Assembly: GCA_018223415.1 (NCBI GenBank)
Contig: JAGTTQ010000001.1
Location: 1,502,365 to 1,566,364, forward strand
Direction of reading: 5' to 3'
Source of the DNA: Eubacteriaceae bacterium Marseille-Q4139
GTDB lineage: Bacteria; Bacillota; Clostridia; Lachnospirales; Lachnospiraceae
DNA length: 64,000 nt
The notes under the pieces were generated by a model. It had not been told where the DNA came from. It searched no databases and worked only from the letters and a program-made list of their open reading frames with translations. This document shows positions 16,137 through 24,584 of the stretch, one piece after another (position 1 is the stretch's first letter; each line of letters begins with the position of its first letter). The position numbers were made by a program, and so were the translations under genes.

Positions 16137-17662
16137 AGGGCGATAGTCTTCGTGGCAATCCGCTCTGCAAACGCCCGGTCATGCTCGACAAACAGAAGCG
16201 CCGGACGGTATTTTAAGATCAGGTCTTCGATCTGCATCCTGGAAAACACGTCAATGTAGTTTAAGGGCTCATCCCAGATATAGAGATGGGCCTTTGTAAT
16301 CAGGCTTGCCGCCAAAAGCACCTTCTTTTTCTGCCCCTCGCTGTAATCCTCCATCGGCTTTTCAAGCTGTGTCCTGGAAAAATCCAGTTTTCTCAAAAGC
16401 GTCATAAGAAGCCCTGCATCCAGCCCCCGCTCCCTGGCGTAATCGGAAAGACTGCCGGAGAGGAAGTCTGCACTCTGGGGCACATGGGAAATCACCAGAC
16501 CGCTTCCCATGTGAATCGTCCCTGTGTGGGAAATTTCCTCTTCCCCAAGGATGAGCCGGATCACACTGCTCTTTCCGCTGCCGTTTTTCCCTGAAAGGGC
16601 TGCCCGGTCGCCGCGGCAAAGCTCAAAGCTCAGGTTTTCAAACACGGTCTTCCCGCCGTAGGCTGCCGAGACACGGTCAAAGGCCAGAAGCCGCTCCGCG
16701 CGGTACTCCATCGGATAGAGCTTCAGTTCCTCTGCCTCCTCGATGTTTTTAAGGAGTCCGGATTTTTCCTCAATGGCACGCTCCTGACGCCGTTCCAGGT
16801 TCTTTCGCCTCATCTGCATCCGCCTCGACTTCTCCCCGATGTAATCCCGGTTTGCCACATCCTTTATGGTGGCCTCTTTCACCTCGCGTCGGTGGCCGAT
16901 TTTCCCGGCCTCCACCGTATCGGCCCAGGCCTTCGTCTGTCCCGCCGCGGCCTTAAGCCTTGAAATATCCTTTTTCAGCCTCTCATTTTCTGCCGTTTCA
17001 TGCATATCCTGCCGTCTTTTATTTTCCCACCAGGAAGAAAAATTCCCCTTCTGGATGTCGATTCCCGTCCTGTTTATGGCAAGCGTATGATCGGTACAAA
17101 GATCGAGAAGATGCCGGTCATGGGAGACTAAAAGAAAGCCGGACTTCTTTTTCAAATACTGCCCAAGAAGCTCCCTGGCCTCGGCATCCAGGTGGTTCGT
17201 GGGCTCGTCGATTAAGAGAAAGCTGTTTTCCCTCAGGAACAAAAGGGCCAGCAAAAGCTTCGTCTGTTCCCCCTGGCTTAAGGTCTCAAAGGGCCGGTAC
17301 AAAATTTCCGGCTCCATGTCCATGAGGGAAAGCTCCTTAAAAAGCCGCCAGATTTCCCCCGGCTCCGTACAGCCCGGAAGAATCTTTTCCGCGTTTTCAA
17401 TCCCCATGGCCGAGGGATCCGCCGCTTCATAGGGAAAATATTCAAATTCCACCGGCGCCGTGATGCTCCCGGTGTATTCGTACTGCCGTTCCTTCCGGTT
17501 CAAATCCATGAGAAGCCGCAGGAACGTGGTTTTCCCGCGCCCATTCCGCCCGGTAAAGCCGAGCCGCCAGTCCGTATCCAGCCGGAACGACACATGCTCA
17601 AAAATATTGTCATAGCTGCCTTCATAGGCAAATGTAAGATCTGCAACATTGATAAAAGACAT
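16133..17662 (-). CDS. Lsa-type ABC-F ribosomal protection protein
   Basis: A 509-residue ABC-F protein with two ATPase domains and no membrane part. Domain 1 has GRNGRGKTT (about 37-45), signature LSQGEQTK and LLIDEPTNHLD; domain 2 has GKNGSGKSS, SEGQKKK and YIWDEPLNYIDV. A charged interdomain linker with AGKIGHRREVKEATIKDVANR lies between them. The start (FINVADLTFAYEGSYDNIFE) and linker match Lsa/Vga-group proteins, which displace lincosamides, pleuromutilins and streptogramin A from the ribosome. The ATG at 17662 follows GGAGG with a 7-base spacer; the ATG two codons earlier is too close. The leader upstream has a uORF and terminator, which suggests drug-induced attenuation. Resistance itself is inferred, not shown. 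Confidence 0.85.
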   Translation of the reverse strand: MSFINVADLTFAYEGSYDNIFEHVSFRLDTDWRLGFTGRNGRGKTTFLRLLMDLNRKERQYEYTGSITAPVEFEYFPYEAADPSAMGIENAEKILPGCTEPGEIWRLFKELSLMDMEPEILYRPFETLSQGEQTKLLLALLFLRENSFLLIDEPTNHLDAEARELLGQYLKKKSGFLLVSHDRHLLDLCTDHTLAINRTGIDIQKGNFSSWWENKRRQDMHETAENERLKKDISRLKAAAGQTKAWADTVEAGKIGHRREVKEATIKDVANRDYIGEKSRRMQMRRKNLERRQERAIEEKSGLLKNIEEAEELKLYPMEYRAERLLAFDRVSAAYGGKTVFENLSFELCRGDRAALSGKNGSGKSSVIRLILGEEEISHTGTIHMGSGLVISHVPQSADFLSGSLSDYARERGLDAGLLMTLLRKLDFSRTQLEKPMEDYSEGQKKKVLLAASLITKAHLYIWDEPLNYIDVFSRMQIEDLILKYRPALLFVEHDRAFAERIATKTIAL

Positions 17663-17699
17663 GCTCATACCTCCTTTGACAGGGTATCTTTTTCATACT

Positions 17700-17732
17700 A
17701 AAAGGCCGCAGGAATGCGTTCTCCTGCGGCCT
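17700..17732 (-). terminator. Intrinsic terminator/attenuator in the ABC-F leader
   Basis: Read on the minus strand, GGCCGCAGGAG and CCTGCGGCC form a long GC-rich hairpin followed by TTTTAG, all inside the 5' leader of the ABC-F gene and about 40 bases before its ribosome site. A terminator here only makes sense as an attenuator. Confidence 0.75.
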
Positions 17733-17887
17733 CTCGATACGCCCGTCATGCATGCGGCGCGGTACGGCACCGGCACGCGGCGGTATCTTATTCTGGCATG
17801 GGCAAAGATGACACAATTTCCTGCTGGCCGGCACGTCAAAAGAACCGGGGATTCCCCCGCCGCTTCCATCAACATGCCTGGTTTTTG

Positions 17888-17911
17888 TTAGCAAGAAATT
17901 GTAATAATCAT
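17888..17911 (-). CDS. Leader peptide MIITISC of the ABC-F gene
   Basis: A 7-codon open frame (MIITISC, stop TAA) has a perfect GGAGG 6-7 bases upstream. It lies about 30 bases after the predicted transcription start and 155 bases before the attenuator hairpin. Short translated leaders upstream of attenuators are the known induction device for several ABC-F and erm genes: a drug-stalled ribosome changes the downstream fold. That it is translated and drug-responsive is an inference. Confidence 0.6.
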   Translation of the reverse strand: MIITISC

Positions 17912-17949
17912 TCCATACCTCCGTATTTTTCTTGGTCTGTCCGGGATTT

Positions 17950-17978
17950 ATCATAGCAGAGGGGGGAGAGGTTGTCAA
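17950..17978 (-). promoter_or_regulatory. Sigma-A promoter of the ABC-F leader
   Basis: On the minus strand TTGACA (17973-17978), a 17-base spacer and TATGAT (17950-17955) make a near-consensus promoter. The transcript would start near 17943, giving a leader of about 280 bases. Confidence 0.85.
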
Positions 17979-17998
17979 GATCTGAAAACAGGCATCTC

Positions 17999-18027
17999 TT
18001 GCACCCCGCCTCCAAATATTGTATGAT
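17999..18027 (+). promoter_or_regulatory. Sigma-A promoter for the YcxB-like gene
   Basis: TTGCAC (17999-18004), 17 bases, TATGAT (18022-18027). It is back to back with the ABC-F promoter. The segment TCTCTTGCACCCCGCC is repeated exactly in the promoter of the island antitoxin RNA at 38603-38618. Confidence 0.75.
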
Positions 18028-18055
18028 AGAACAATCAGACAACGGAGGTGTACCA

Positions 18056-18694
18056 ATGAACGGCAAGGATTACCTGTTTGAACTTCATTCCTATGACATA
18101 AATGCACTGATTCCCCAGGCCGGAAGGGCGCTTGAAAAACGGACGGAGCTCGTTTCCAGAAAGCGCCTTCCCGGCTTATGGAGGGTTACGGACGCCTGCC
18201 GCGCCGCATCGGGAGGAAAGACGCAGAGCACGCTCCGCACCAGGGTCACGAGCATTGCCCTGCTGGCGCTTGGCGCTTTTCTCGTGGTTTCAGGACTCTC
18301 TTCTTCCGGCGAACCGTCCATTTCCATGATCATCGGCGCCGTCTCTGCCGTATCTGGCATCGGCGGCCTTTACCGAACCAGCAGACTGGCGTCAAAACGC
18401 TTTGAAAAATCCGCAGGCCTGCTTTTAAAGGGCAAAGATTCCATGCCGGCCGATTCGCCGATCACCGTGACCTTTTCCGAGGCCGGAATGACAATCTCTT
18501 CCGGCGGTACCGACGGTGACTGCGTACCTTATGACCGTTTCGAGTGCGCTGTGGAGACTGCCGACCTGCTTCTTCTCGTTTACAGCGGAAGCGCCGCCCT
18601 GCTCCAGAAATCTGACCTGATGTCGGGAGATATCAAAGAATTCTGCGCCTTTCTGGCAGAAAATATCTGGCCGTATGAAGTGATCGAATCATAA
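18056..18694 (+). CDS. YcxB-like small membrane protein
   Basis: A 212-residue protein with a cytosolic N-terminus, two membrane helices (about 78-115; VTSIALLALGAFLVVSGL and SMIIGAVSAVSGIGGLY) and a C-terminal YcxB-like domain (about 140-212; ITVTFSEAGMTI, a Phe-Glu strand, then LLLVYSGSAALLQKSDL). YcxB-like proteins have no agreed function. A GGAGG site lies 6-7 bases before the ATG at 18056; the frame from 17972 would start upstream of the promoter. It is followed 16 bases later by the nitroreductase gene, so the two are probably co-transcribed. Confidence 0.7.
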   Translation: MNGKDYLFELHSYDINALIPQAGRALEKRTELVSRKRLPGLWRVTDACRAASGGKTQSTLRTRVTSIALLALGAFLVVSGLSSSGEPSISMIIGAVSAVSGIGGLYRTSRLASKRFEKSAGLLLKGKDSMPADSPITVTFSEAGMTISSGGTDGDCVPYDRFECAVETADLLLLVYSGSAALLQKSDLMSGDIKEFCAFLAENIWPYEVIES

Positions 18695-18710
18695 GAAAGG
18701 AGACCTGACC

Positions 18711-19208
18711 ATGAATCCCATTTTCCTTCGCACCAGCATCCGCTCCTACGAAGCCCGGCCCGTGGAGCCGGAAAAAATCCGTCTGCTGTTACAGGCCGCC
18801 ATGGCGGCTCCCTCCGCCTGCAACCAGCAGCCCTGGGAGTTTTTCATTGCAGACGACAAAGAAACTTTGGCAAAGCTTTCCGAGTGCAGCCCATATGCCG
18901 GCTGTGTAAAGCATGCGCCTCTCGCCATCATTCCCTGCGCCAGGCGCGAGCTTCCGGCGCCTGCCTATGCCGACATCGATATGAGCGCCGCCGTGGAAAA
19001 TCTGCTTCTTGAGGCCTCTGCCTTAGGGCTTGGCGCCGTATGGCTCGGGATCGCGCCGGAAGCCGGCCGCATGGAGCGCGTCGGAACGATTTTAAAGCTT
19101 CCGGACTCCCTGCGGGCCTTTGCGGTCATCGCCTGCGGCTATCCGGCCGAGGAAAAGACGCCCGCCGACCGCTTCGACGAGAGCCGTATCCATTATTTTA
19201 AACCATAA
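18711..19208 (+). CDS. Nitroreductase family FMN protein
   Basis: A 165-residue short nitroreductase. FMN-binding features are the N-terminal RTSIRSYEARPVEPEKI (about 6-22), AAPSACNQQPWEF (about 33-45) and AVWLGIAPEAGRMERV near residues 110-125, ending with the common AVIACGYPAEEK. This clade, about 165-170 residues, is frequent in clostridia; substrates are unknown and may be flavin or nitro compounds. GGAG lies 8 bases upstream. There is no sign of a partner other than the YcxB-like gene. Confidence 0.88.
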   Translation: MNPIFLRTSIRSYEARPVEPEKIRLLLQAAMAAPSACNQQPWEFFIADDKETLAKLSECSPYAGCVKHAPLAIIPCARRELPAPAYADIDMSAAVENLLLEASALGLGAVWLGIAPEAGRMERVGTILKLPDSLRAFAVIACGYPAEEKTPADRFDESRIHYFKP

Positions 19209-19274
19209 AAATCTGCGGCCGCAAACAGGGGAACAGCCGCATTTCTGCCGTTCCCCTGTATCGCTCCAACGCTT

Positions 19275-20306
19275 CTATATTACACTTTCCGCAATATCAT
19301 AAATTAACTGCTCTGACTCGTCCCATCCAAGACACGGATCCGTGATCGACTTCCCATAAATGTGCTCGCCAATCTTCTGGCTTCCCGGCTCCAGATAGCT
19401 CTCCACCATGACGCCCTTGACAAAATTCCGGATATCCGCGGAGTGGCGGCGGCTGTGAAGCACTTCTTTCACAATCCGCACCTGTTCCTCATACCGCTTG
19501 TTGGAGTTGGAGTGGTTGGCATCCACGATGCAAGCCGGATTCTTCAGATCCCGCTCGGAATACAGCCGGAATAGCAGCTCCAGATCCTCATAGTGGTAAT
19601 TCGGGATGCACTGGTCATGCTTGTTGACGGCGCCCCGCAGGATACAGTGGGTCAGCGGGTTTCCTGTCGTCTGTACTTCCCAGGTACGGAAAATGAAATC
19701 ATGGCCATGCTGCGCCGCATAAACCGCATTCAGCATGACGTTCAACGCGCCGCTGGTCGGGTTTTTCATGCCGACCGGCACATCGACGCCGCTGGAGGCC
19801 AGACGGTGCTGCTGATTCTCCACCGAACGGGCGCCGATGGCAATGTAAGACAGCACATCGGACAGATAGCTGAGGTTCTCCGGGTACAGCATTTCATCAG
19901 CCGTTGTAAAGCCTGTCTCCTGAATCACCTTCATATGAAGGCGCCGGATTGCCACAAGTCCCTCGTACATGTTGGGCTTCTTCTCCGGATCCGGCTGATG
20001 CAGCATGCCCTTGTAGCCGCCGCCCGTCGTCCTCGGCTTATTGGTGTAGACGCGCGGAATTAAAATCAGGCGGTCCTTTACCTTCTCCTGTACTTTTGCG
20101 AGACGCGTCACATACTCACAGACAGCGTCCTCCCTGTCTGCCGAACACGGCCCGATGATGACGAGAAACTTATCGCTTTCGCCGGTAAATACCTTTGCAA
20201 TCTCTTTATCTTTCTCAGCCTTCAGTCTGACTGCCTCCGGCGCCAGCGGAAATTCTGCCTTGATTTCCTCCGGGCTCGGCAGAAGGCTCTTGAACTCAAA
20301 TGCCAT
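19275..20306 (-). CDS. aroF: 3-deoxy-7-phosphoheptulonate (DAHP) synthase, class I
   Basis: A 343-residue type I-alpha DAHP synthase, the first step of aromatic amino-acid synthesis (phosphoenolpyruvate plus erythrose 4-phosphate). Hallmarks are IIGPCSADREDAV (about 50-62), PRVYTNKPRTTGGGYKG (about 83-99), GARSVENQQHRLASSG, PVGMKNPTSG, DANHSNSNKRYEEQ and the C-terminal GKSITDPCLGWDES. The first about 45 residues carry the short N-terminal extension used for feedback by Phe, Tyr or Trp in AroF/G/H; which effector binds is not clear, and the symbol denotes the enzyme only. The ATG at 20306 follows GGAGG with a 6-base spacer. Confidence 0.93.
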   Translation of the reverse strand: MAFEFKSLLPSPEEIKAEFPLAPEAVRLKAEKDKEIAKVFTGESDKFLVIIGPCSADREDAVCEYVTRLAKVQEKVKDRLILIPRVYTNKPRTTGGGYKGMLHQPDPEKKPNMYEGLVAIRRLHMKVIQETGFTTADEMLYPENLSYLSDVLSYIAIGARSVENQQHRLASSGVDVPVGMKNPTSGALNVMLNAVYAAQHGHDFIFRTWEVQTTGNPLTHCILRGAVNKHDQCIPNYHYEDLELLFRLYSERDLKNPACIVDANHSNSNKRYEEQVRIVKEVLHSRRHSADIRNFVKGVMVESYLEPGSQKIGEHIYGKSITDPCLGWDESEQLIYDIAESVI

Positions 20307-20370
20307 GGTGTTCCTCCAAAATCGTAAATTATCATTAAGGTTTCGTAAATTGCTTTTCGCACTGCTGTCC

Positions 20371-20399
20371 ATTATAATATAGAAACATCGAGACTTCAA
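20371..20399 (-). promoter_or_regulatory. Sigma-A promoter of the DAHP synthase gene
   Basis: On the minus strand TTGAAG (20394-20399), 17 bases, TATAAT (20371-20376); the start of transcription would be about 55 bases before the ATG. Confidence 0.8.
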
Positions 20400-20425
20400 T
20401 AGTTTAAGACAAGGAGAATGACATC

Positions 20426-21076
20426 ATGATGAAAAGAAATCTTATTGCACTCGGATTAACAGCGGCCCTGATCACCTCCTCGGTATCCGGCTGTTCCGCT
20501 GAAAATAAAGAAACCACGGTCGCTGAAAGCCAAACCACGCAGGAAGCCACGGTGCCGGAAACAGAAAGCATGGAGGAAAGCAGCTCCCAGGAATCGGAGC
20601 CTGCCTCTGAAACAGAAAGCGCCGTCTCCTCGGAAACCATTGACACGATTTTAGGCGAAATCAAGGAAGCCTACGGCGAAACCTATATGCCGAACATGGA
20701 GCTGGATCCTCAGATGCTTAAAGACATCACCGGCATCACGCCTGACCAGTATCTAGGCTATGCGGCCGAAATGCCCTTAATCAGCACCTTTGTGGAAACC
20801 TTCATCGGCATCGAGGCCGCAGACGGCGCGGCCGACGACGTGGAGACGGCTTTAAACGCTTACCGCGACGGGCTTTTGGAAAATTCCCTCCAGTATCCGA
20901 TGAACCTGCCGAAAATCCAGGCTTCCCAGGTCGTCCGCCACGACAACTTTGTGTTCTTTGTCATGCTCGGTGCCCCTGACGACGCATCCCTTGAGGAAGG
21001 CGACGAGGCAGCCCTGGAATCCGCAGTGGAAAACAACCAGATCGCCATCGACATCATCAACGCCAACTTTGAATAG
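20426..21076 (+). CDS. DUF4358-like lipoprotein
   Basis: A 216-residue lipoprotein: signal peptide with lipobox SSVSGC (Cys about residue 23), then about 50 residues rich in Ser, Glu and Thr, then a domain (about 70-216) that resembles DUF4358 (GEIKEAYGETYMPNMELDP, then FVMLGAPDD, ending with an acidic helix). Genes of this kind recur next to MBOAT and DHHW proteins in Lachnospiraceae, which is the arrangement here (2-base gap to the MBOAT gene). It is probably an accessory factor of surface O-acylation; its exact role is unknown. Confidence 0.75.
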   Translation: MMKRNLIALGLTAALITSSVSGCSAENKETTVAESQTTQEATVPETESMEESSSQESEPASETESAVSSETIDTILGEIKEAYGETYMPNMELDPQMLKDITGITPDQYLGYAAEMPLISTFVETFIGIEAADGAADDVETALNAYRDGLLENSLQYPMNLPKIQASQVVRHDNFVFFVMLGAPDDASLEEGDEAALESAVENNQIAIDIINANFE

Positions 21077-21078
21077 CC

Positions 21079-22578
21079 ATGGTTTTCAGCAGCCTGTTAT
21101 TTTTATTCCGGTTCCTCCCGCTCTTTCTGGCCGCCTATTTTTTGGCGCCGAAACGGTACCGCAACGCGGTTCTGTTTTTCGCAAGCCTGATTTTTTACGG
21201 GTGGGGCGAACCGGTCTATATCTCGCTTCTTTTATTTTCCACCCTCGTGGACTTTTTCCACGGGCGGCTTGTCGGACGTTTTAAAGAGGAAGGCAGAAAC
21301 CGCGCCGCGAAATGCGCCGTGGTTTCTTCTGCTGTCATAAATCTGGGGCTTTTGACCCTGTTTAAGTACACGGACTTTTTTATCCGTACCTTGGGCGGCC
21401 TCATGGGAAGTGAACTTCCCCTTCTTGGCCTTGCCCTGCCCATCGGGATTTCCTTTTACACGTTTCAGACCATGTCCTACACCATCGACGTGTACCGCGG
21501 CCAGGCGCCGGTTCAGAAGGATTTGATCGCCTTCGGCGCCTATGTGTCCATGTTCCCGCAGCTCATCGCCGGGCCTATCGTCCGCTACCAGACCATTGCG
21601 GCGGAGCTGACCTGCCGGACGGAAACCATAGATCGTTTTGCCCTCGGCGTGCGCCGCTTTCTCATCGGGCTTTCCAAAAAAGTCCTTCTCGCCAACCAGG
21701 CCGGCGCCCTCTGGACGGAAATCTGCGGCATTTTGCCAGACGAGCGGAGCGTGGGAATGGCATGGATGGGGATTTTGGCCTTTGCCTTCCAGATTTATTT
21801 TGATTTTTCCGGCTATTCCGACATGGCCGTCGGCATGGGACACATGCTCGGCTTTTCCTTTCCGGAAAATTTTAACTACCCTTATATTTCCAAAAGCATC
21901 ACGGAATTCTGGCGCCGCTGGCATATTTCCCTCGGCACCTGGTTTAAGGAGTATGTTTACATTCCTCTCGGCGGAAGCCGGAGAGGCCGCGCCGCTTCTG
22001 TGCGGAATATCCTGATTGTCTGGCTCCTGACGGGAATCTGGCACGGCGCCAGCTTAAATTTCCTCTTCTGGGGCATGTACTTTGGCTTCTTACTTTTAAT
22101 CGAGAAATTTCTGCCCGACAGCTTCACCAAACGGCTTCCCAGGACATTCCGTCAGGCCGTCACCTTCCTTCTGGTGCTGTTCGGATGGGTTTTATTCGTC
22201 TTTGAAGACATGGGCGAGGGCGCGGCCTATCTGGCTCAAATGACCGGGCAGGCAGGGCTTTCCCTCTCCAATTCCCGGACAGTATTTCTTTTTAAGGGAA
22301 ACGCTGTCCTTCTGGCCGCCTGCCTGATCGGCTCGACGCCGCTTCCGGCAGCCGCGGCCTCCAGGCTGTTTCGGAAGCTTGCTGGAGACACGTCTTCTCC
22401 GGAATGCGCGAAAACCGCCGGCCAACAGACGGTTTCCGCCTGCGCCGGCGGTGTCTCCGGCGCGCTGCGGCTGCTTCCTGCCGTCCTGGAACTTCTCTTT
22501 CTGGCCGTCCTGTTCCTGTTAGCGACGGCTTACCTGGTAGACGCCACCTATAACCCGTTTCTGTACTTCCGGTTCTGA
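21079..22578 (+). CDS. MBOAT family O-acyltransferase (AlgI/DltB-like)
   Basis: A 499-residue polytopic enzyme with about 11-12 membrane helices. The MBOAT core is clear: FQTMSYTIDVYRG, FPQLIAGPIVRY, IYFDFSGYSDMAVGMG, FNYPYISKSITEFWRRWHIS and the catalytic His in GIWHGASLNFLFWG (about 323-336). AlgI-like proteins pass acetyl groups across the membrane to an extracellular polymer acceptor through an SGNH/DHHW partner, here the next gene. An insert of about 50 residues rich in Ala, Gly and Ser precedes the last helix. The acceptor polymer cannot be told. Confidence 0.9.
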   Translation: MVFSSLLFLFRFLPLFLAAYFLAPKRYRNAVLFFASLIFYGWGEPVYISLLLFSTLVDFFHGRLVGRFKEEGRNRAAKCAVVSSAVINLGLLTLFKYTDFFIRTLGGLMGSELPLLGLALPIGISFYTFQTMSYTIDVYRGQAPVQKDLIAFGAYVSMFPQLIAGPIVRYQTIAAELTCRTETIDRFALGVRRFLIGLSKKVLLANQAGALWTEICGILPDERSVGMAWMGILAFAFQIYFDFSGYSDMAVGMGHMLGFSFPENFNYPYISKSITEFWRRWHISLGTWFKEYVYIPLGGSRRGRAASVRNILIVWLLTGIWHGASLNFLFWGMYFGFLLLIEKFLPDSFTKRLPRTFRQAVTFLLVLFGWVLFVFEDMGEGAAYLAQMTGQAGLSLSNSRTVFLFKGNAVLLAACLIGSTPLPAAAASRLFRKLAGDTSSPECAKTAGQQTVSACAGGVSGALRLLPAVLELLFLAVLFLLATAYLVDATYNPFLYFRF

Positions 22579-22593
22579 CAGGAGATGAGCGCT

Positions 22594-23760
22594 ATGAAAA
22601 ATGATAATATTTCTTCCATTCTGATTACTGCGGCGTTCTGCGCCATGATCGGGGTCTTTTTCCTTCTCTCCCTGCTTCTGCCAAAAACCGTCTTTTCCGA
22701 TACGGAAAACCGTTACCTGGCGCAGAAGCCGGACTTCCGCCTGGATACCCTGACGGACGGGCGCTTCGGAAGGCAGTATGAGGAGTATTTAAGTGACCAG
22801 TTCCCCTTCCGGGACGGCTGGATCCGCATGAAGACTGCGGCGGAGCTTGCTCAGTTTAAGAGGGAAATCGGCGGCGTCTTCGTGGGAAAAGACGGTTTTC
22901 TCATGAACGCCCTCTATCCCGAGGACATCAACCGGACGCTCTTAGAGAAAAATCTTGACGCTCTGTCTGCATTCGCTAAAGCGGCCAGCGGATCTCTCGG
23001 AGAAGAGCATGTGCGGATTCTTCTCGCACCCTCTGCCAGCCAGATCTTTACCGACCGCCTTCCGTCCTCCGCAGCGCCCTTTGGCGAGAGCACCATCACT
23101 GACGATTTGTTATCCCGCCTTCCGGACGTGACTCTTCTGGTTCCTGTCAAAGACGCCTTCATACAGGCCTATTCCGAAAAAAGCGGGAAAGAGCTCTACT
23201 ATAAAACCGATCATCATTGGACGTCCTATGGTGCTTACACGGCTTATCAGGCATGGGCCGCTTCCATGGGGCTTTTACCGTACCGTCCGGAGGATTTTGA
23301 GGTTCAGACCGTGGACACGGATTTTTTCGGAACTATCCACTCCCGGCTTAACCTGGCCGCCTCGCCGGACTCCATTGAGCTTTATCTCCCAAAGAATGCG
23401 CAGGAATATGAGGTCTTTTACGACGGCAGCACAGAGCCGTCCCACAGCCTTTACTCCCCGGAAGCCTTAAAAACCAAGGACAAATACCGCGTCTTCCTTG
23501 ACGGCAACCACGGCCTGACAAAAATCGTGAACCGCACGGCGCCCGAGGGCAGGCGGCTCCTTATCATCAAGGATTCCTATGCCCATTCCTTTGCGCCCTT
23601 TGCCTCCCTGCATTTCGAGGAGGTTTACATGGTCGACCTGCGCTATTACAATGGAAAAATCAGCGATTTCATGGAAGAGCAGGCCATCACGGATGCACTC
23701 GTCCTCTACCAGATTCCCGGATTCCTGGCGGAAGAGACGGCGGTGAGGATTGCGCGGTAG
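22594..23760 (+). CDS. DHHW family (AlgX/AlgJ-like) protein
   Basis: A 388-residue protein with one N-terminal membrane helix (about 7-30), then an SGNH-like domain. The family-defining YKTDHHWTSYGAY lies near residues 206-218; an early FPFRDGWIRMKTAAELA and a late LLIIKDSYAHSFAPF (about 325-340) complete the AlgX/AlgJ pattern in which Asp-His and Ser act in acetyl transfer. It probably acts outside the membrane with the MBOAT protein 15 bases upstream. The ATG at 22594 has GGAG 9 bases before it; the ATG at 22585 overlaps the ribosome site. Confidence 0.85.
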   Translation: MKNDNISSILITAAFCAMIGVFFLLSLLLPKTVFSDTENRYLAQKPDFRLDTLTDGRFGRQYEEYLSDQFPFRDGWIRMKTAAELAQFKREIGGVFVGKDGFLMNALYPEDINRTLLEKNLDALSAFAKAASGSLGEEHVRILLAPSASQIFTDRLPSSAAPFGESTITDDLLSRLPDVTLLVPVKDAFIQAYSEKSGKELYYKTDHHWTSYGAYTAYQAWAASMGLLPYRPEDFEVQTVDTDFFGTIHSRLNLAASPDSIELYLPKNAQEYEVFYDGSTEPSHSLYSPEALKTKDKYRVFLDGNHGLTKIVNRTAPEGRRLLIIKDSYAHSFAPFASLHFEEVYMVDLRYYNGKISDFMEEQAITDALVLYQIPGFLAEETAVRIAR

Positions 23761-23877
23761 GAAAACGTCCAAATATCATTTCATTCTCTCTGTATTTGAC
23801 AGTGCTGCGTCACGGCGTTAAAATAAAAGAAATTTGATCGGATCATTCCTTTTTACAGGGAACTGGAGGTGTCTCTA

Positions 23878-24114
23878 TTGGTTACTGAAAACATTAGAAA
23901 CAAGGATGAATTGGAATTTGCCGTTTTCTGTATTGAGAATGTGGCAATCAAACTCGGTAAGAACGCCGAACAGGTCTACAAGGCGCTCACCGAACAAAGT
24001 GATATTTTAAACGGCTACATCATTCCAGAATATGAAACACTTCATACACAGAGTAAAGACTATATTGTTGAAGACATTCTTGACCTAATGACGGAGAGAG
24101 GGGTTGAATTATGA
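23878..24114 (+). CDS. DUF3791-type small protein, first gene of a TA-like cassette
   Basis: A 78-residue protein starting at TTG (23878), 8 bases after GGAGG. The pattern FAVFCIENVAIKLG ... EVYKAL-like ... YETLHTQSKDYIVEDI fits DUF3791, a family that clusters with DUF3990. It overlaps the DUF3990 gene by 4 bases (ATGA). The segment is visibly AT-richer than the flanking O-acylation and prs genes. A role as antitoxin or chaperone for the DUF3990 protein is inferred from gene order and size only. Confidence 0.65.
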   Translation: MVTENIRNKDELEFAVFCIENVAIKLGKNAEQVYKALTEQSDILNGYIIPEYETLHTQSKDYIVEDILDLMTERGVEL

Positions 24115-24584
24115 TCGTTTATCACGGCTCCTATCAGGAAATTCCAAAGCCTGATCTTCTGCATTCCCGCGCAAATGTGGATTTCGGACGCGGCTTCTAT
24201 ACGACTCCACTTTATGAACAGGCAAAAAAGTGGTGTCAAAAGTTCAAACGCCGCGGTAAAGATGCCATTATTTCCCGGTATGAGTTTGATGAGAGGGCAT
24301 ACCAGGAGCTGAAAATTCTCAATCTCGCTTCCTACTCGGAAGAATGGCTTGATTTTATTCTGAATTGCAGGAGAAACAACGATACCACCGATTATGATAT
24401 TGTAATTGGCGGCGTCGCTAACGATAAAGTTTTTAATACGGTTGAGCTTTACTTCGATAATCTAATTGATAAATCAGAAGCCATCCATCGTCTGCGTTAT
24501 GAAAAACCAAATTTACAAATCTGTTTTCGAACGCCAATCGCTTTGGAACGCTATCTTCGTTACGAGGGGAGTGAACAGCTATGA
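24111..24584 (+). CDS. DUF3990 protein, probable ADP-ribosyltransferase-fold toxin
   Basis: A 157-residue protein of the DUF3990 type. It opens with MIVYHGSYQEIPKPDL, then VDFGRGFYTTPLYEQAKKWC, then DYDIVIGGVAND and a late NTVELYFDNL. The YHG start, the GFYTT strand and a late Glu are placed as in the H-Y-E type of ADP-ribosyltransferase folds. Its 4-base overlaps with small genes on both sides indicate a tightly coupled operon. The toxin role is an inference; no catalytic test or named homologue is seen here. Confidence 0.65.
   Translation: MIVYHGSYQEIPKPDLLHSRANVDFGRGFYTTPLYEQAKKWCQKFKRRGKDAIISRYEFDERAYQELKILNLASYSEEWLDFILNCRRNNDTTDYDIVIGGVANDKVFNTVELYFDNLIDKSEAIHRLRYEKPNLQICFRTPIALERYLRYEGSEQL

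Noticed and set aside
21232..22044. A 270-codon minus-strand frame opposite the MBOAT gene.
   Set aside because: It is the antisense shadow of a conserved membrane enzyme; composition is rich in Gly, Arg and His without any motif.
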